From NCBI RefSeq assembly GCF_963675165.1, contig NC_087382.1, positions 2,750,463-2,814,462 on the forward strand: 64,000 bases of DNA. Reading direction: 5' to 3'. This document shows positions 24,641 through 36,279 of this stretch, piece by piece (position 1 is the stretch's first letter; each line of letters opens with the position of its first letter). This stretch comes from Halichondria panicea (lineage: Eukaryota > Porifera > Demospongiae > Suberitida > Halichondriidae). A model generated the notes under the pieces. That model did not search any database. It was not told the DNA's origin and worked only from the letters and a program-made list of their open reading frames with translations. The position numbers and the translations under genes are program-made.

Positions 24641-27137
24641 TCACGTTTTTCCATCGTTTTCCTCACCGTTTAATTCCTTTTCATTCTCCTTTTTCTTGTC
24701 ATTTAGTTCCTTTTCATTCTTTTTCTTGTCATTTAGTTCCTTTTCTTTCTTTTTCTTGTCATTTTCTTCCTTTTCTTTCTTTTTCTTGTCATTTTCTTCC
24801 TTTTTCTTGTCATTTAGTTCCTTTTCTCTCTCTCTCTTTTTCTCCTTTTTAAGTTGCTTTTCTCTCTCTATTTTCTCGTCACTAATTCGCTTCTGATTCT
24901 CTCTCTTTTCTTTCTGTTCTTGGTTCAGTTTTTTAATATACTCTGTCATATCCTTTCGTTCTTCATCGCTCCGCAGCACCTGGATCCAGTAGTTCTTACA
25001 GCTGTCCAATGTTCTTGATAGCGTACGCTCCACAATGGCTTCCCTCAGAACAAACCGAATGAACGGAGCTTTCAGATGCTCATAATCAAACTCCCCCAGG
25101 CACTTTAGAATACGAGTGATCCTCAGATAGTTATGCATCGAGTGGTTCAAGTTGTCGAAACCCCTTTCCCAGTTACGACCCCTCATTACATCACCTGTAG
25201 TGATGAAACACAGTCAGTTACTCCGATAGAGGAGGTGTGGCTTCAAGCAATAAATGTTAGCAATTACCTGTGTACGTTGATGGCAGAATAATACAATGGC
25301 TCACCTTTAGTATCAGATATCAGCTCCATGCCGTAGAAGTCCAACATCATTTTGTAGGAGGTGAGGATTCTGCTCAGAGCCTTCTCGTCACCACGGATAA
25401 TCTGTCGAGAGGGAAGGGGGTTGTTTGAATGGCAATAACCTTAGGTACGGCCAAATTGACAAACACTTTTATCTCTCAAATATGAACTTTGATGACACCA
25501 TTTGAAAGGTATCTTTCTAAGCTTTCAGAAAAATATGATATTGGATCAACGGAATTCAAGTTATGGCTGTTGAAAGATGTTCAACTACGTACATCCAAAT
25601 TGTGCAGTTTATAGTTTAATAGTGTGTACCTCAATCTCTCGTTGGTTGAGTTTCTGTGCCTGGTAGTTTAGGCCCTGTTCTCTGATGGGGAAGAGCCACT
25701 GGATGTAACCATGGCGATACTCCAACAATCTGTAGTCTCCCCACCACTCCTTGTGAATCTCATCAATTAGCATGTCTAGAGAGAGAGGGGTAGTAGCTAG
25801 GGTTGTCTAGAGAGAGAGGAGGGTAGCTAGGGTTGTCTAGAGAGAGAGGAGGGTAGCTAGGGTTGTCTAGAGAGAGAGGAGGGTAGCTAGGGTTGTCTAG
25901 AGAGAGAGGGGTAGTAGCTAGGGTTGTCTAGAGAGAGAGGAGGGTAGCTAGGGTTGTCTAGAGAGAGGAGGAGGGTAGCTAGGGTTGTCTAGAGGGAGAG
26001 GGGTAGTAGCTAGGGTTGTCTAGAGAGAGAGGAGGGTAGCTAGGGTTGTCTAGAGAGAGAGGAGGGTAGCTAGGGTTGTCTAGAGAGAGAGGAGGGTAGC
26101 TAGGGTTGTCTAGAGAGAGAGGGGTTGTAGCTAGGGTTGTCTAGAGAGAGAGGAGGGTAGCTAGGGTTGTCTAGAGAGAGAGGGGTAGTAGCTAGGGTTG
26201 TCTAGAGAGAGAGGAGGGTAGCTAGGGTTGTCTAGAGAGAGAGGGGTAGTAGCTAGGGTTGTCTAGAGAGAGAGGAGGGTAGCTAGGGTTGTCTAGAGAG
26301 AGAGGAGGGTAGCTAGGGTTGTCTAGAGGGAGAGGAGGGTAGCTAGGGTTGTCTAGAGAGAGAGGAGGGGAGCTAGGGTTGTCTAGAGAGAGTGGAGGGT
26401 AGCTAGGGTACAGATACATAATTACTGAACATTTATTTGGAGAATTTTATTATTATATCCGCCCACTCACCATCAGGTTGACATCTCCTTTCGTTTTGGT
26501 AGAATTCTACGTTCTGTGTGCCGTGCCCCTCCTCCTTACGTTGCCCCTGGTAACCATCGCGATAGTTCTGAGTATCACGCTGACTATAGCTTGTCCGGTT
26601 GGTCCAGAATGATGGAGGGGGTGATGGTTTCTATGGAGACAGACAAGGGTACAGTGACTACAACACTATCATGGCTATGGCTATAGCTTACTTTGCGTGG
26701 TGGTTGACGTTGGTAGTCACTAGCACTAGCACTAGGAGGAGGTGGAGGAGGAGGAGGAGGTGGAACAGCTACAGTTGACTTCTACACACAATCAGAACAT
26801 TAGGTTACTACTGCACAACACACACGCACAACTACACACTCACTCCACATACTCACACACTCCTCACCCCCGCAGCGTCCCAGTTAGCATCACTCTCTCT
26901 ATCGTCCTTATCTCCACCACTCGCCAGCCCCAGCCCCAGCCCCAGCTCTGCCTTATTAACATCACTGTCTACCTCCATTGGAACATCCTCACCAGTATCA
27001 GTGTCAGCCTCAGCCTGACTAGTATCAGTGTCAGCCTCACCAGTAGTAGTGTCAGCCTGACCTGTAGTACTAGACTCCGCCCCCTCTACACCACCACCCT
27101 CTGGAGGAATCATTTCAACGTCTGTACTAGAACTCAT
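24641..27137 (-). CDS. Opioid growth factor receptor (OGFr)-like protein
   Basis: Six exons: 26868-27137, 26692-26781, 26471-26630, 25630-25775, 25305-25401 and 24641-25194; 438 residues. The N-terminal region is acidic and Thr/Glu-rich, followed by a poly-Pro stretch. The conserved OGFr_N domain follows: NVEFYQNERRC, HKEWWGDYRLLEYRHGYIQW, LFPIREQGLNYQAQ, LTSYKMMLDFYGMEL, then RGRNWERGFDNLNHSMHNYL, RITRILKCLGEFDYEHLKAP and FIRFVLREAIVE. The C-terminus is a highly charged, Lys/Glu-rich coiled-coil-like tail with degenerate KKKEKELND repeats. In vertebrates OGFr is a nuclear-envelope-associated receptor for met-enkephalin; peptide binding in sponges is not implied. Confidence 0.88.
25436..25572. 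repeat. Family P partial repeat in OGFR-like intron
   Basis: Half element: ACGGCCAAATTGACAAACAC, TATCTCTCAAATATGAACTT, CATTTGAAAGGTAT, CTAAGCTTTCAGAAAAATAT, GATCAACGGAATTCAAGTT. Confidence 0.8.
25780..26410. repeat. Minisatellite, about 29-33 bp x about 20, in OGFR-like intron
   Basis: Tandem copies of TAGCTAGGGTTGTCTAGAGA plus GAGAGGAGGG, with two alternating variants (GGAGGGTA / GGGGTAGTA). The array directly follows the acceptor (CTCTCTAG) of the exon at 25630-25775, so the unit contains that splice acceptor sequence. Confidence 0.95.
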
Positions 27138-29169
27138 GGCTAAGCTTATAGCTAGCTAGTCTTATCTCTCAGCTCAGGCAATCTCTCTATTTCATGTGTT
27201 TTGCTGACAAGGCTCATGAATAATTAAATATATATAACAATATCAATATGCAATGTAAACATGAAATCAGGGAACACCATAAAATCAAAGGGAACAGAAA
27301 TGAATGGAAGTGCACGTGCTAGAGCTAGGACATGTCTTCAATGTCCTCTACTATAACAAGTTCAGACTGATAGAAAAACATAAAATTTTTTATTTTCGAT
27401 CCACAGAATTCAAGTTATGGCAGCTGAAAGATTCTCAAAATCATTAATTAAACGGAGGGGGGGGGGGTGTCTTTCAATAGCTATAACTTCAGTACAATGA
27501 AATAGTTTTGCGTTCCCATGAGTGGGTTCAATTCACTAGCAATAGTTTTGCGTTCCCGTAAGTGGGTTCAATTCACCAGCAATAGTTTTGCGATCCGGTG
27601 AGTGGGTTCAATTCCAAATTGTCAAATACTTTTATCTCTCGAATATCAACTTTGATGGTACCATTTGAAAGGTCTCTTTCAGAATTCAATTCAAGTTATG
27701 GCAGCTGAAAGATTCCCAAAATCATTAATTAAACAGAGGGGGGGGTGTCTATCAACAGCCATAACTTCAGTACAATGAAATAGTTTTGCGTTCCCGTGAG
27801 TGGGTTCAATTCACTAGCAATAGTTTTGCGTTCCTGTGAGTAGGTTCAATTCACCAGCAATATAGTTTTGCGATCCCGTGAGTGGGTTCAATTCCAAATT
27901 GTCAAATACTTTTATCTCTCGAATATCAACTTTGATGGTACCATTTGAAAGGTCTCTTTCTTAATAATTTTGATTTTAGATCCACAGAATTCAAGTTATG
28001 GCAGCTGAAAGATTCCCAAAATCATTAATTAAACGGAGGGGGGGGGTGTCTTTCAACAGCCATAACTTCAGTACAATGTGTTCCCGTGAGTGGGTTCAAT
28101 TCACTAGCAATAGTTTTGCGATCCCGTGAGTGGGTTCAATTCCAAATTGTCAAATACTTTTATCTCTCGAATATCAACTTTAATGGTACCATTTCTTAGC
28201 TTTCAGAAAAACTTTGATTTTAGATCCACAGAATTCAGCTGAAAGATTCCCAAAATCATTAATTAAACGGAGGGGGGGGGTGTCTTTCAACAGCCATAAC
28301 TTCAGTACAATGTGTTCCCGTGAGTGGGTTCAATTCACTAGCAATAGTTTTGCGATCCCGTGAGTGGGTTCAATTCCAAATTGTCAAATACTTTTATCTC
28401 TCGAATATCAACTTTAATGGTACCATTTCTTAGCTTTCAGAAAAACTTTGATTTTAGATCCACAGAATTCAGCTGAAAGATTCCCAAAATCATTAATTAA
28501 ACGGAGGGGGGGGGTGTCTTTCAACAGCCATAACTTCAGTACAGTTGATCCGATGTCAAAATTTTAATGATTTTCTGAAAGCTTAGAAAATTACCTTTCA
28601 AACGATGTGATTCAATCCATAATTTCATGGGGGCCCTAATTTGTCATTATTCGGCCTTGGACCATGGGCTATAATCCATGGTACCGCCAAATTGGCAAAT
28701 ACTTTTAACTTTCGAATATCAACTTTGATGGTACCATTTGAAAGGTATCTTTCTAAGCTTTCAGAAAAACATAAACTATCTGAAGTTATGGCTGTTGAAA
28801 GACACCCATTATTCATGAGCACCCTAAGTCTTAAGGAATCCCTTCAGGGAAAGTATAGAAACATACTTAATTAATTAAAGAGCACATTTTTCTGTATAGG
28901 AAACACTTGATAAAGCTTTTGTTGCAATTTGTTTAAGGTTGACCCAAAAATTTGCATAACACGCCTGTACTCTGCTGTCCTCCTATATTATTGTCTTATC
29001 TCTCAGCTCGGGCTATCTGTCATTTCATGTGTTTTGCTGACAAGGCTCATGAATAATTAAATATATAATTATTATAACACAATATCAATATGCAATGTAA
29101 ACATGTAATCAAGGAACACCATAAAATCAAAGGGAACAGAAATGAATGGAAGTGCACCACGTGCTAGAG
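27138..29169. repeat. Intergenic repeat block: family P array flanked by a 0.2-kb duplication
   Basis: Between OGFR-like start and PDE stop. 27158-27371 and 28993-29216 are direct copies of about 215 bp. Between them, 27372-28830 is an array of four to five partial family P repeats with poly-G runs. It includes many copies of a subrepeat AATAGTTTTGCG(T/A)TCCCGTG plus AGTGGGTTCAATTC. No intact gene. Confidence 0.85.
27310..27371 (-). pseudogene. Duplicated fragment of the PDE1-like last exon
   Basis: Reads in the PDE frame as SELVIVEDIEDMS plus stop, against SEPVIVEDIEDMS at the real PDE 3' end (29170-29216). It has no upstream exon. Part of the flanking duplication of about 215 bp. Confidence 0.8.
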
Positions 29170-32100
29170 CTAGGACATGTCTTCAATGTCCTCTACTATA
29201 ACAGGTTCAGACTGATCTGGTGAGCCCACGGGGGATTCCCCCGGTTTGCTGGGGGATTCCCCTGCTGTGCTGAGGGATTCCCCCACCCCCTCATCCTCTG
29301 AGCTCACTGATTGGACGGCCATCTCAGGACAACTTGTGGCTTCTTCATTATTCTCTGCACAAACACAACAGTAGTAACTATAATAATAATCATTACTAAG
29401 TTAATTCCACAAACCTTTTTTCTTTTGCCACATAACTTTATTATTGTCCATATTCTCAGTCCACGGCCACTCTCGTTGCTGTGATTGGTTGCCATGGGAT
29501 ACGCTGTTGTCAAGGGGGAGGGGCAGTTCAGATATCACGTCAAATACAGCAGCACACACGTCAAAAGAGGGGGCCACGATGTACCCAATGAACCCTGTGT
29601 GTGTGGGCGGGGGAGTAGGACATACAGCATTACTGTACAAAACTCCCTGAAATAATATTGCATCCATCAGCTATAGCATATCTACACACACACATGCACA
29701 CCCTTCACACCCCTCACACACCCACACCCACACCCACACACGTACCTATTTGAGAGTCTGGTAGGTTGGTGTGGTCCCTGTCACAGAGCGGGGAGAGGGG
29801 GAGGCCGAGGGAACGCTCACGATCTCCCTGACAGAAGAACTCCTGACACAGTCTATCCGACCACTCTAGATGCTCCGCCCACTTCTTACCAGGATGAGAA
29901 ATGTCAGCAAGATGGAGGATCAGAGAAAAAGTCTTAGAGCGATCACTACCAAGCAGCTGAGATCCACTGCATGAGAAGAAAAGTTCTGATGAAAAAAAAA
30001 AAAAAAAAAAAGGGAGACAGTGGGGTGTGTGGTTGCTATAGTTACTGCCTGCGTACCTGTTAGGAGCTGCCAGTGTAACTCTGGTGTTCTTGAGCTGGTC
30101 AAAATGTGTGGACATGTCAGTAGCCAGGACCATATCGATGACCATCCCTCGCACTGACTTGTACTCCTCAGGAGTCAGCCCAGAGAGGATGTTAAACTGT
30201 TTCTGTGGAGGGAGGGGGGGAGAACAGCTGGTAGGGACACTTAGACAATATGAACAGCTGGTAGGGACGCATAGACAATATGAACAGCTGGTATAGGGAC
30301 GCATGGACAATACGAACAGCTAGTAGGGACGCATGGACAATATGAACAGCTGGTAGGGACGCATGGACAACACTAGCTAATACTCCAGTTATACGGATTA
30401 TTGTCAACAGCTCACTAGTAGACCTCACCTCTCTCAACAGTGTGAAGGTGTGATGGAGGTGGTGGTTCTCCAGTACAGAGCGATCGTTATACATGAGAGC
30501 GTACTCTGACCTGTGTATAGGGACAGTACCAGTGATACCATATACCCGGTGACTTTTTTCGTGGCAGAAAATATTCGTTATAATCGTAGGCAAGCTGACC
30601 TTCACAAAATTTTCCCCCACAAAAACGTAGGCATGGCTTACCGGAACGCATGCAGTGCAGTGCAGGCAATGAAGCCAAACGAAACTTATATTCACGAAAA
30701 TCACCGTTTACTAGTTGAACGAATTTTTTCCCCCACCCATGAAAATTACCCGCTATACGGTGCGGATAATAGAACTGACTGCATGCTGCACATGTTGTAC
30801 AGTGGATTGCAGTGCACTGACTTGCAACAGAGAATTGCAAACAGCAAAACCACAAGTTAGATTGTTAGATACGAATCATTCAAAACTGAAAGGGGAAATT
30901 ATATTTAGCATATATGTAGTTATTTCGGCCACTTCTGATTGAATAATTCTAGCACATATCTTGAGAAGAAAAAAGACAGAACCTAATCTACCAAAAAGAG
31001 AAAGTTGGGGTGTCGCCCGGTTTCGACGCCCCAACTTGATTATGTACTTGACAGGAGTATGATGCATTCAAAAGTTAGGGAAATTACTTATTGATTTGTA
31101 AAGAAATGAAGAAAAGTCCCCCAAGAGGGAATCGAACCCACGCCTTATCTATCATATGATCTACGAAGCCACCACCCTAACCACTAAGCCACTCCCAGAG
31201 ATTTTTATTGTGGTTTTGCTGTTAGGCAATTCCCTGTTGCAAGTGCACTGCAATTCACTGTTAAAACAGATTCCACTGAAGGAATCTTGTCAGTCAGTCT
31301 AAACATACAAACAGTTATCACACACTTAGACACACCCACACAGATACAGGTGCTGGCTACACATACAGTGGTCTCTATAACACATTAGCTGATTTGGGGG
31401 TAGTGTGTGGGGGTAGTGTGTGGGGGTAGTGTGTGGGGGGGTAGTGGGGGGTAGTGTGTGGGGGGAGTGGGGGTAGTGTGTGTGGGGAGTGGGGGGGAAA
31501 ATGAGCTAGTTCTTACATTTGTGTGATTTGGAAAGCGTTGGAGGTGCCCGGATGGTGGACATCGTGGATGAGAGCCGACAGTAGGAGTGAGAGTGTGTCC
31601 AAGTGTGTGAGGTGTGCCTGTGTGTGTGTGTGGTGGGCGGAGGTGTGTGGGTGGTGGGCAGAGGTGTGGGAAAATGAAATGGGAAATAAAAGTTATCAAA
31701 CAACCTCTACCTTGAGACTCGAGTGCTGAATGAAATGATGCATAGTTTGTGCCACGTCAGCACCGTGAGTGGCATTATGGTACGGGTTGCCATGGCTACC
31801 ATAGTCGGCTTGTATCCGAGTGAGGAAATTGTCAAACATGAGCGGAGATATCTAGGGTAACAAAGAGCGACATGAAAACACGTACATCAAAGATGATTGG
31901 TCGCTTTGAGCATGACAAGGCTGTCGATAATTAACTCACGTTACAGAGATCAAAGAGATCGTGTCGTTTAAACAACTCAAAACCAACATATCTCAGGACA
32001 CAGCCCTGGGACACGCCCTCCAGACGAAATATGGGGAATTCCCAACTATCCAGCGACTCCTGGAGGGAATAAAGGATGAGAAGAAGACTACACGAAGCAC

Positions 32101-32438
32101 TTAAATTATAATTTTATTATGTTAGACTGCATTAACATTATTGTGTTCAGCCTCACAGACAAAACCTTTTAAAAGGCAGTCTCAATATGAGGGATGCAGT
32201 AATACCAGTAATAATGAGGAAGTGACTTAGTGTATACTAGCTAGATCAACAGTAGTAAGGAAGGGGGGTCACCTTGTAACTAGGATCAAAGGAACCACGA
32301 GACTATTCAAGTGTTTCCTACAGAGGAACCAACCTTTAGTATAGAGCTGACACCAGCTGGGTAGGTCGGCCCCGTGAACAGTGCTGGGTCCTTCACAATA
32401 CTGTGTGTGTGGGGGGGGTGGGTGGGTGTGGGGTGTGT

Positions 32439-32469
<31 letters not shown>

Positions 32470-33852
32470 GTATGGAGTGTGTGTGGTGTGTGGTGTGTGT
32501 GTGTGTGTGTGTGTGGGTGTGTGTCAACAAGCATTGTACAAGTCTTTGAAATTGAGAACGGGTAGTATACTACATAATTATATAATTATAATTATTCTCA
32601 TACCAAATCATTGTCAATTAAGATTAAGAATGTGGCAAAAACAACAAACTTACTGTTCAAAATACTTTCCAATAATGATGGTGTTTGCGACGGCTTTGAA
32701 TCTGTCACGAGGAGTGAGGGGAGATTTGGGACGTGGGAACACATGCTCATGACGCGTGAAGGTTGTGGCCAGCCAGGCCCTCACTTGAGTGTTGCTCACA
32801 CTCTCCAACACATCATCACTGGGGGTAGGGGGGGGGTCAGTGCTTTGGGTTAACTACACCACACACAATAAAACAATCGGATACTTAAAAATGGTAACTC
32901 TAATAAAAGGTATCTACTACATCAACTGAACAAGAAGAGCTGCATACCGTCAGCAATGTAATACTATAATCATGGTGATACCTTGAGTCAAGATCTTTGT
33001 CATCATCAGAAGACAGAGTCAATAGCGCCAGTGAGAGCCCATCCTTCAATACACAGAGGTCAGGGGTCAAACCAGCGTTCAGTTGCTCCAGCAATCCTTG
33101 TAATCTATGATATTATGCATACAGATACTGACATTCATTTGGCTCAGAATGAATATAATATAGACAAATTATTGATGTCATACACAGAGCTATAATTATT
33201 TTTAGCTAGCTTGCTAGAGACAGAGCTGCAGGTCTAATGCACCAGATACCATTTATATCAACAGTGTGCACACACAGTCATCAATAGCACACCGTGATTG
33301 ATGTAATTACAGCACCAGAAAAAAAAGTTATTTTTGTGAGACTATGTACATAAAACAAATGAATTTATATGGGTGCTATGGCCGAACATTTCGAACTTCA
33401 TATAATTAGAGCGCTGTAATTGATGTAATTACGCTATATTATAGCTTTGAAACAATATATTGTAAGGCGGAAACAGAGCAGCATAGTGGGAAATCGTGAG
33501 GGATATAGATATGGATTACTACACTTATTAGGTGTTAACTAACACTCCTCACATTGGTGCGAGGTTTGTCGTTGTTGGATGAGCCGCTTCTTGTCCTCTC
33601 TCTAGAATAGCCGGCACTACTTGTATCACAACCATAGAGTGCAGCCGACCTGTACAGAGTCACACATCACACACCCACCCACGCACTAGCAATAAAAATA
33701 CCTAGTCCTATTGTACTGAGTTGTTGTTCAGAAGAGGCTGCTGCGCCATTCATGGAGGCTTGGTCAATACTGCCAGCCGCTGTCACTTTGTTGCTGCGCT
33801 TAGAGCTACGGTCCAGTACAGAGTAACATCCACGCAGAGGAACGCAGCCCAT
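29170..33852 (-). CDS. PDE1-like cyclic nucleotide phosphodiesterase
   Basis: Thirteen exons: 33702-33852, 33553-33649, 32982-33104, 32654-32818, 32334-32400, 31940-32059, 31711-31851, 31517-31617, 30429-30510, 30057-30202, 29746-29966, 29415-29594 and 29170-29354; 592 residues. The N-terminus MGCVPLRGC has a myristoylation/palmitoylation-type MGC start, which would suit membrane anchoring. The PDE1-type region is LLEQLNAGLTPDLCVLK and VRAWLATTFTRHEH. The catalytic HD domain has GNPYHNATHGADV, SALIHDVHHPGTSNAF, YNDRSVLENHHLHH, MVIDMVLATDMSTHF, ILHLADISHP, EEFF-type QEFFCQGDRE and LPLSPLCDRD. The His/Asp metal ligands are all present. It hydrolyses cAMP and/or cGMP. PDE1 assignment rests on the DSQIGFIGYIVAPSF region; calmodulin binding is not shown. 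The C-tail is Ser/Glu-rich. Confidence 0.88.
30537..30763. mobile_element. MITE with ATTACCCGCTATACGGT end in PDE intron
   Basis: The right end, ATGAAAATTACCCGCTATAC then GGT, matches the termini of the 18418-18585 element. The left end is ACCCGGTGACTTTTTTCGTG, more decayed. Non-coding. Confidence 0.65.
31118..31196 (-). repeat. tRNA-like sequence (probable tRNA pseudogene or SINE head)
   Basis: On the minus strand an A-box-like TGGCTTAGTGG and a B box GGTTCGATTCC lie at tRNA spacing, with an AT-rich insert containing the palindrome ATCATATGAT between them. The acceptor ends (CTGGGAG and TTGGGGG) do not pair, so a functional tRNA is unlikely. It lies in the PDE intron 30511-31516. Confidence 0.45.
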
Positions 33853-34145
33853 GACTACACTTGTACAGATGCTAGAGCATTCAATAGCTAGCTAGCTAGC
33901 TAGCTACACAACATTAACTTTGCAAACTGTTATAAATTGACACATGGCCGGAAGTGAATTTTTAATTTTTGGACATAACTTTTATTCGAGACCTGTGACT
34001 GGAAGTTTGCGACCTTACATCGAGGCTAATGTGAAGCAAATTCGTGCGGCCTTTATTCGAATCCAAATCTGATCACTGTTGGTTTTGATAATGTTTTATA
34101 CATGATGAAGCAACGAGGGAATGATTGTGCATGTTGGAGAGATAG
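33853..34145. promoter_or_regulatory. PDE1-like promoter / UBE2F 3' flank
   Basis: About 290 bp, with a (GCTA)n run near 33886 and otherwise unremarkable sequence. Both flanking genes read leftward. Confidence 0.4.
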
Positions 34146-35814
34146 CTAGCTAGCGTAAAGTCGTATAAACTGCTGCACCTTCCGAGCAAACGCTACCTGT
34201 GAGTGCGACAACAACACTTAATAATAATAATAGTGAACTTGATGATTGACTGACCTTGTCTCCCTCGTAGTGCTGGGCAGCATCAAGGTTCAGGGGGTCA
34301 TCAAAGTTGAGGAGGTCCTGTATATGTACGAGTTGCCATAGTGATCGTTCGTACAAGTTGCAGGAGATAATTAACTTACTGTAAATAAAGAATTTATTCC
34401 TAAAACCACGTCCTGCATAGAGAGATAGAGAGTGGGGACAGTGATATCATGGTGTGTGTGTGTGGGCGTGTGTGTGGGCGTGTGTTAGAGGCCTTCAATA
34501 CGCTAACTTCCTCATGCAGGAGATGAGGTCAGTTAGAGATACCGTATTACTAGAATGTGTTGCAAACATCAAACACATGCGAACTTTGATCAATTCGCAA
34601 AAATAAAATAGCAAAACCTTATACTAGTTCTGGTAATGACACACCATCCTTGTCAGAACGCAATGGTTAAATTGCAAAGGGTCCGAAAAATTAGTAGTAC
34701 AATAACAGGAGTGCATGAATAATTATACAAACTCTACCTTGAGTCTCCTAGCAGGTGACCATCCTGAGCCATCTATTGAGGTCTCTCTCAGTATACTGTA
34801 CGTGAGGAAAGGGACATAACTCTAGGTAGCTAGTAGCTCCATACTGTTATTACCTCAAGCATACTTCCCCTGTCTCCGTGATGTTAGGATGCCAGAGCCT
34901 GGTCTCACATCTCACACAGGGGGGCTACAGTCACATGATATAGTTATATAGCGGGAAGAGAGAGTGGGGACACACAACAACATACCTTAATGTTATATTC
35001 TGGTGGTATGGATACGTGGAATGTGAATTTCCCTTTTTCCCAATATCCCTCATCAGGTATCACTGTCACTGTGAACTCCCTCAGGTCATCTGGGTTGTCA
35101 AAGGTGACAGCACATGTATTAGGAGTCACCTCTCCCAGCTCGCCCGCCTCTGTGTGATGTGTGTGTGGGTGGAGTGTGTGTGTGTGTGTGTGTATGTGTG
35201 TGTGGGTGGAGTGGAGTGGGGCATCTTGAACTATGTGTAAAAGCCCATAAACTTAGAAGACAGCACATTGTATATACATTGAACTAACTTGCTCTCTACA
35301 TGAAATTGTTATGAAAAAAAAGAAGATGCCATAACTTAATATTTTGAGTGGTCCAAATTCAATAATTTTCTGATTTTCTGAAAGCTTAGAAGGAACTCTT
35401 TCAGATCAATTACTCAAATCTCAAATTTGGAACGGGCCATAATTTCTCATTTTCGTAAAAAGACCATGGGCTATAAGACCATGGTATTTTGTCAAAATAG
35501 ACTTTGGATTTTAACACACCATCTGAAAGGCCTCTCTCTAAGCTTTCAAAAAAATCATAAAATTAACGTCATTGGACCATCGGAACTAAAGTTATGGCCG
35601 TTCAAAAGATGCAAAGGTTATAAGTTTCCCTGTAAAGAACTGCAAAAAGACAACGTGTTCTATACTCCACCATAATTATATTAATAGACTAAACACACAC
35701 ACCAGCGATAAGTAGCTGTGATCTGAACGACACCCTCCGTTGAACTCTGACCCCTGCTTGAGACTGTTCTCCATTGGATGCCTGCTCTGCCAACTTCTTC
35801 CTTATTGTCAACAT
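34146..35814 (-). CDS. UBE2F: NEDD8-conjugating enzyme UBE2F (E2)
   Basis: Seven exons: 35703-35814, 34986-35149, 34854-34924, 34738-34795, 34380-34412, 34255-34317 and 34146-34196; 183 residues (human 185). The start MLTIRKKLAE matches the family's docking N-terminus. The E2 core has TVTVIPDEGYWEKGKFTF, RLWHPNITETGEVCLS with the thioester Cys at about residue 114, LRETSIDGSGWSPARRLKDV and NSLFTDLLNFDDPLNLDAAQ; it ends FIRLYAS. UBE2F receives NEDD8 from the UBA3 E1 and, with RBX2, modifies cullin 5. The third exon starts in a run of six C (CTGTAG|CCCCCC), which fixes the acceptor. Confidence 0.95.
34541..34690. mobile_element. MITE-like element E, copy 1 (UBE2F intron)
   Basis: ACCGTATTACTAGAATGTGT..TTCGCAAAAATAAAATAGCA..GGTAATGACACACCATCCTT. 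Present in inverted orientation at 36345-36470. A third related end (CCGTATTACTAGAATGTTTT) lies near 63102. Confidence 0.65.
35330..35625. repeat. Family P repeat, divergent copy, in UBE2F intron 1
   Basis: TTTTCTGATTTTCTGAAAGC, GGGCCATAATTTCTCATTTT, core CCATGGGCTATAAGACCATG, TCTCTAAGCTTTCAAAAAAA, GGAACTAAAGTTATGGCCGT. More diverged than the other copies. Confidence 0.75.
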
Positions 35815-36126
35815 GATCTGTACGGCCGACTATAACACAGACACAGAGCTACTTGGCTTGTGTACTCCAACCAGCGCGGTCCACTGCCAGGACAAGCGCA
35901 AGCACCAACTTGCCAAAAATTAATGTTTATAATTATTATGACCTTTAAACTTTCATTGGCATAAAATGACCTTTTAACTTTCATTATAATTAATTTGTAC
36001 AATTGGAATATTCACGCGCAATTGATTTTTTTGAGGGGCACAGAAATACATCTTCTAATCAGAAATTAAAAACTCTCTATATTGGGGAATTTTTGAGTTG
36101 ATGTGCGATACATTCTAGTGCTGTTC
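35815..36126. promoter_or_regulatory. UBE2F promoter region / CaMKII 3' flank
   Basis: About 310 bp with an internal imperfect direct repeat (ATGACCTTTAAACTTTCATT and ATGACCTTTTAACTTTCATT near 35939 and 35967). No coding sequence. Confidence 0.4.
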
Positions 36127-36248
36127 TTAGGATGTGTGGGCGTGTACACATAGCCACGCCCCCTTCCGTCTAGACCACACCCTTGTCTCCTTGGACTCTA
36201 CTGTTGTCATGACACCACTCCTATAAAGGGGGGAGGGGCAATCATGAC

Positions 36249-36279
<31 letters not shown>

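Noticed and set aside
24585-24896. Plus-strand Phe/Ser-rich ORF resembling a membrane protein
   Set aside because: Antisense of the Lys/Glu-rich C-terminal tail of the OGFR-like protein.
25780-26410. Possible CRISPR-like array of regular repeats
   Set aside because: Head-to-tail minisatellite without unique spacers, in a eukaryotic intron.
31118-31196. Functional tRNA gene
   Set aside because: A and B boxes are present but the acceptor stem does not pair and one T-stem pair is lost; kept only as a tRNA-like repeat.
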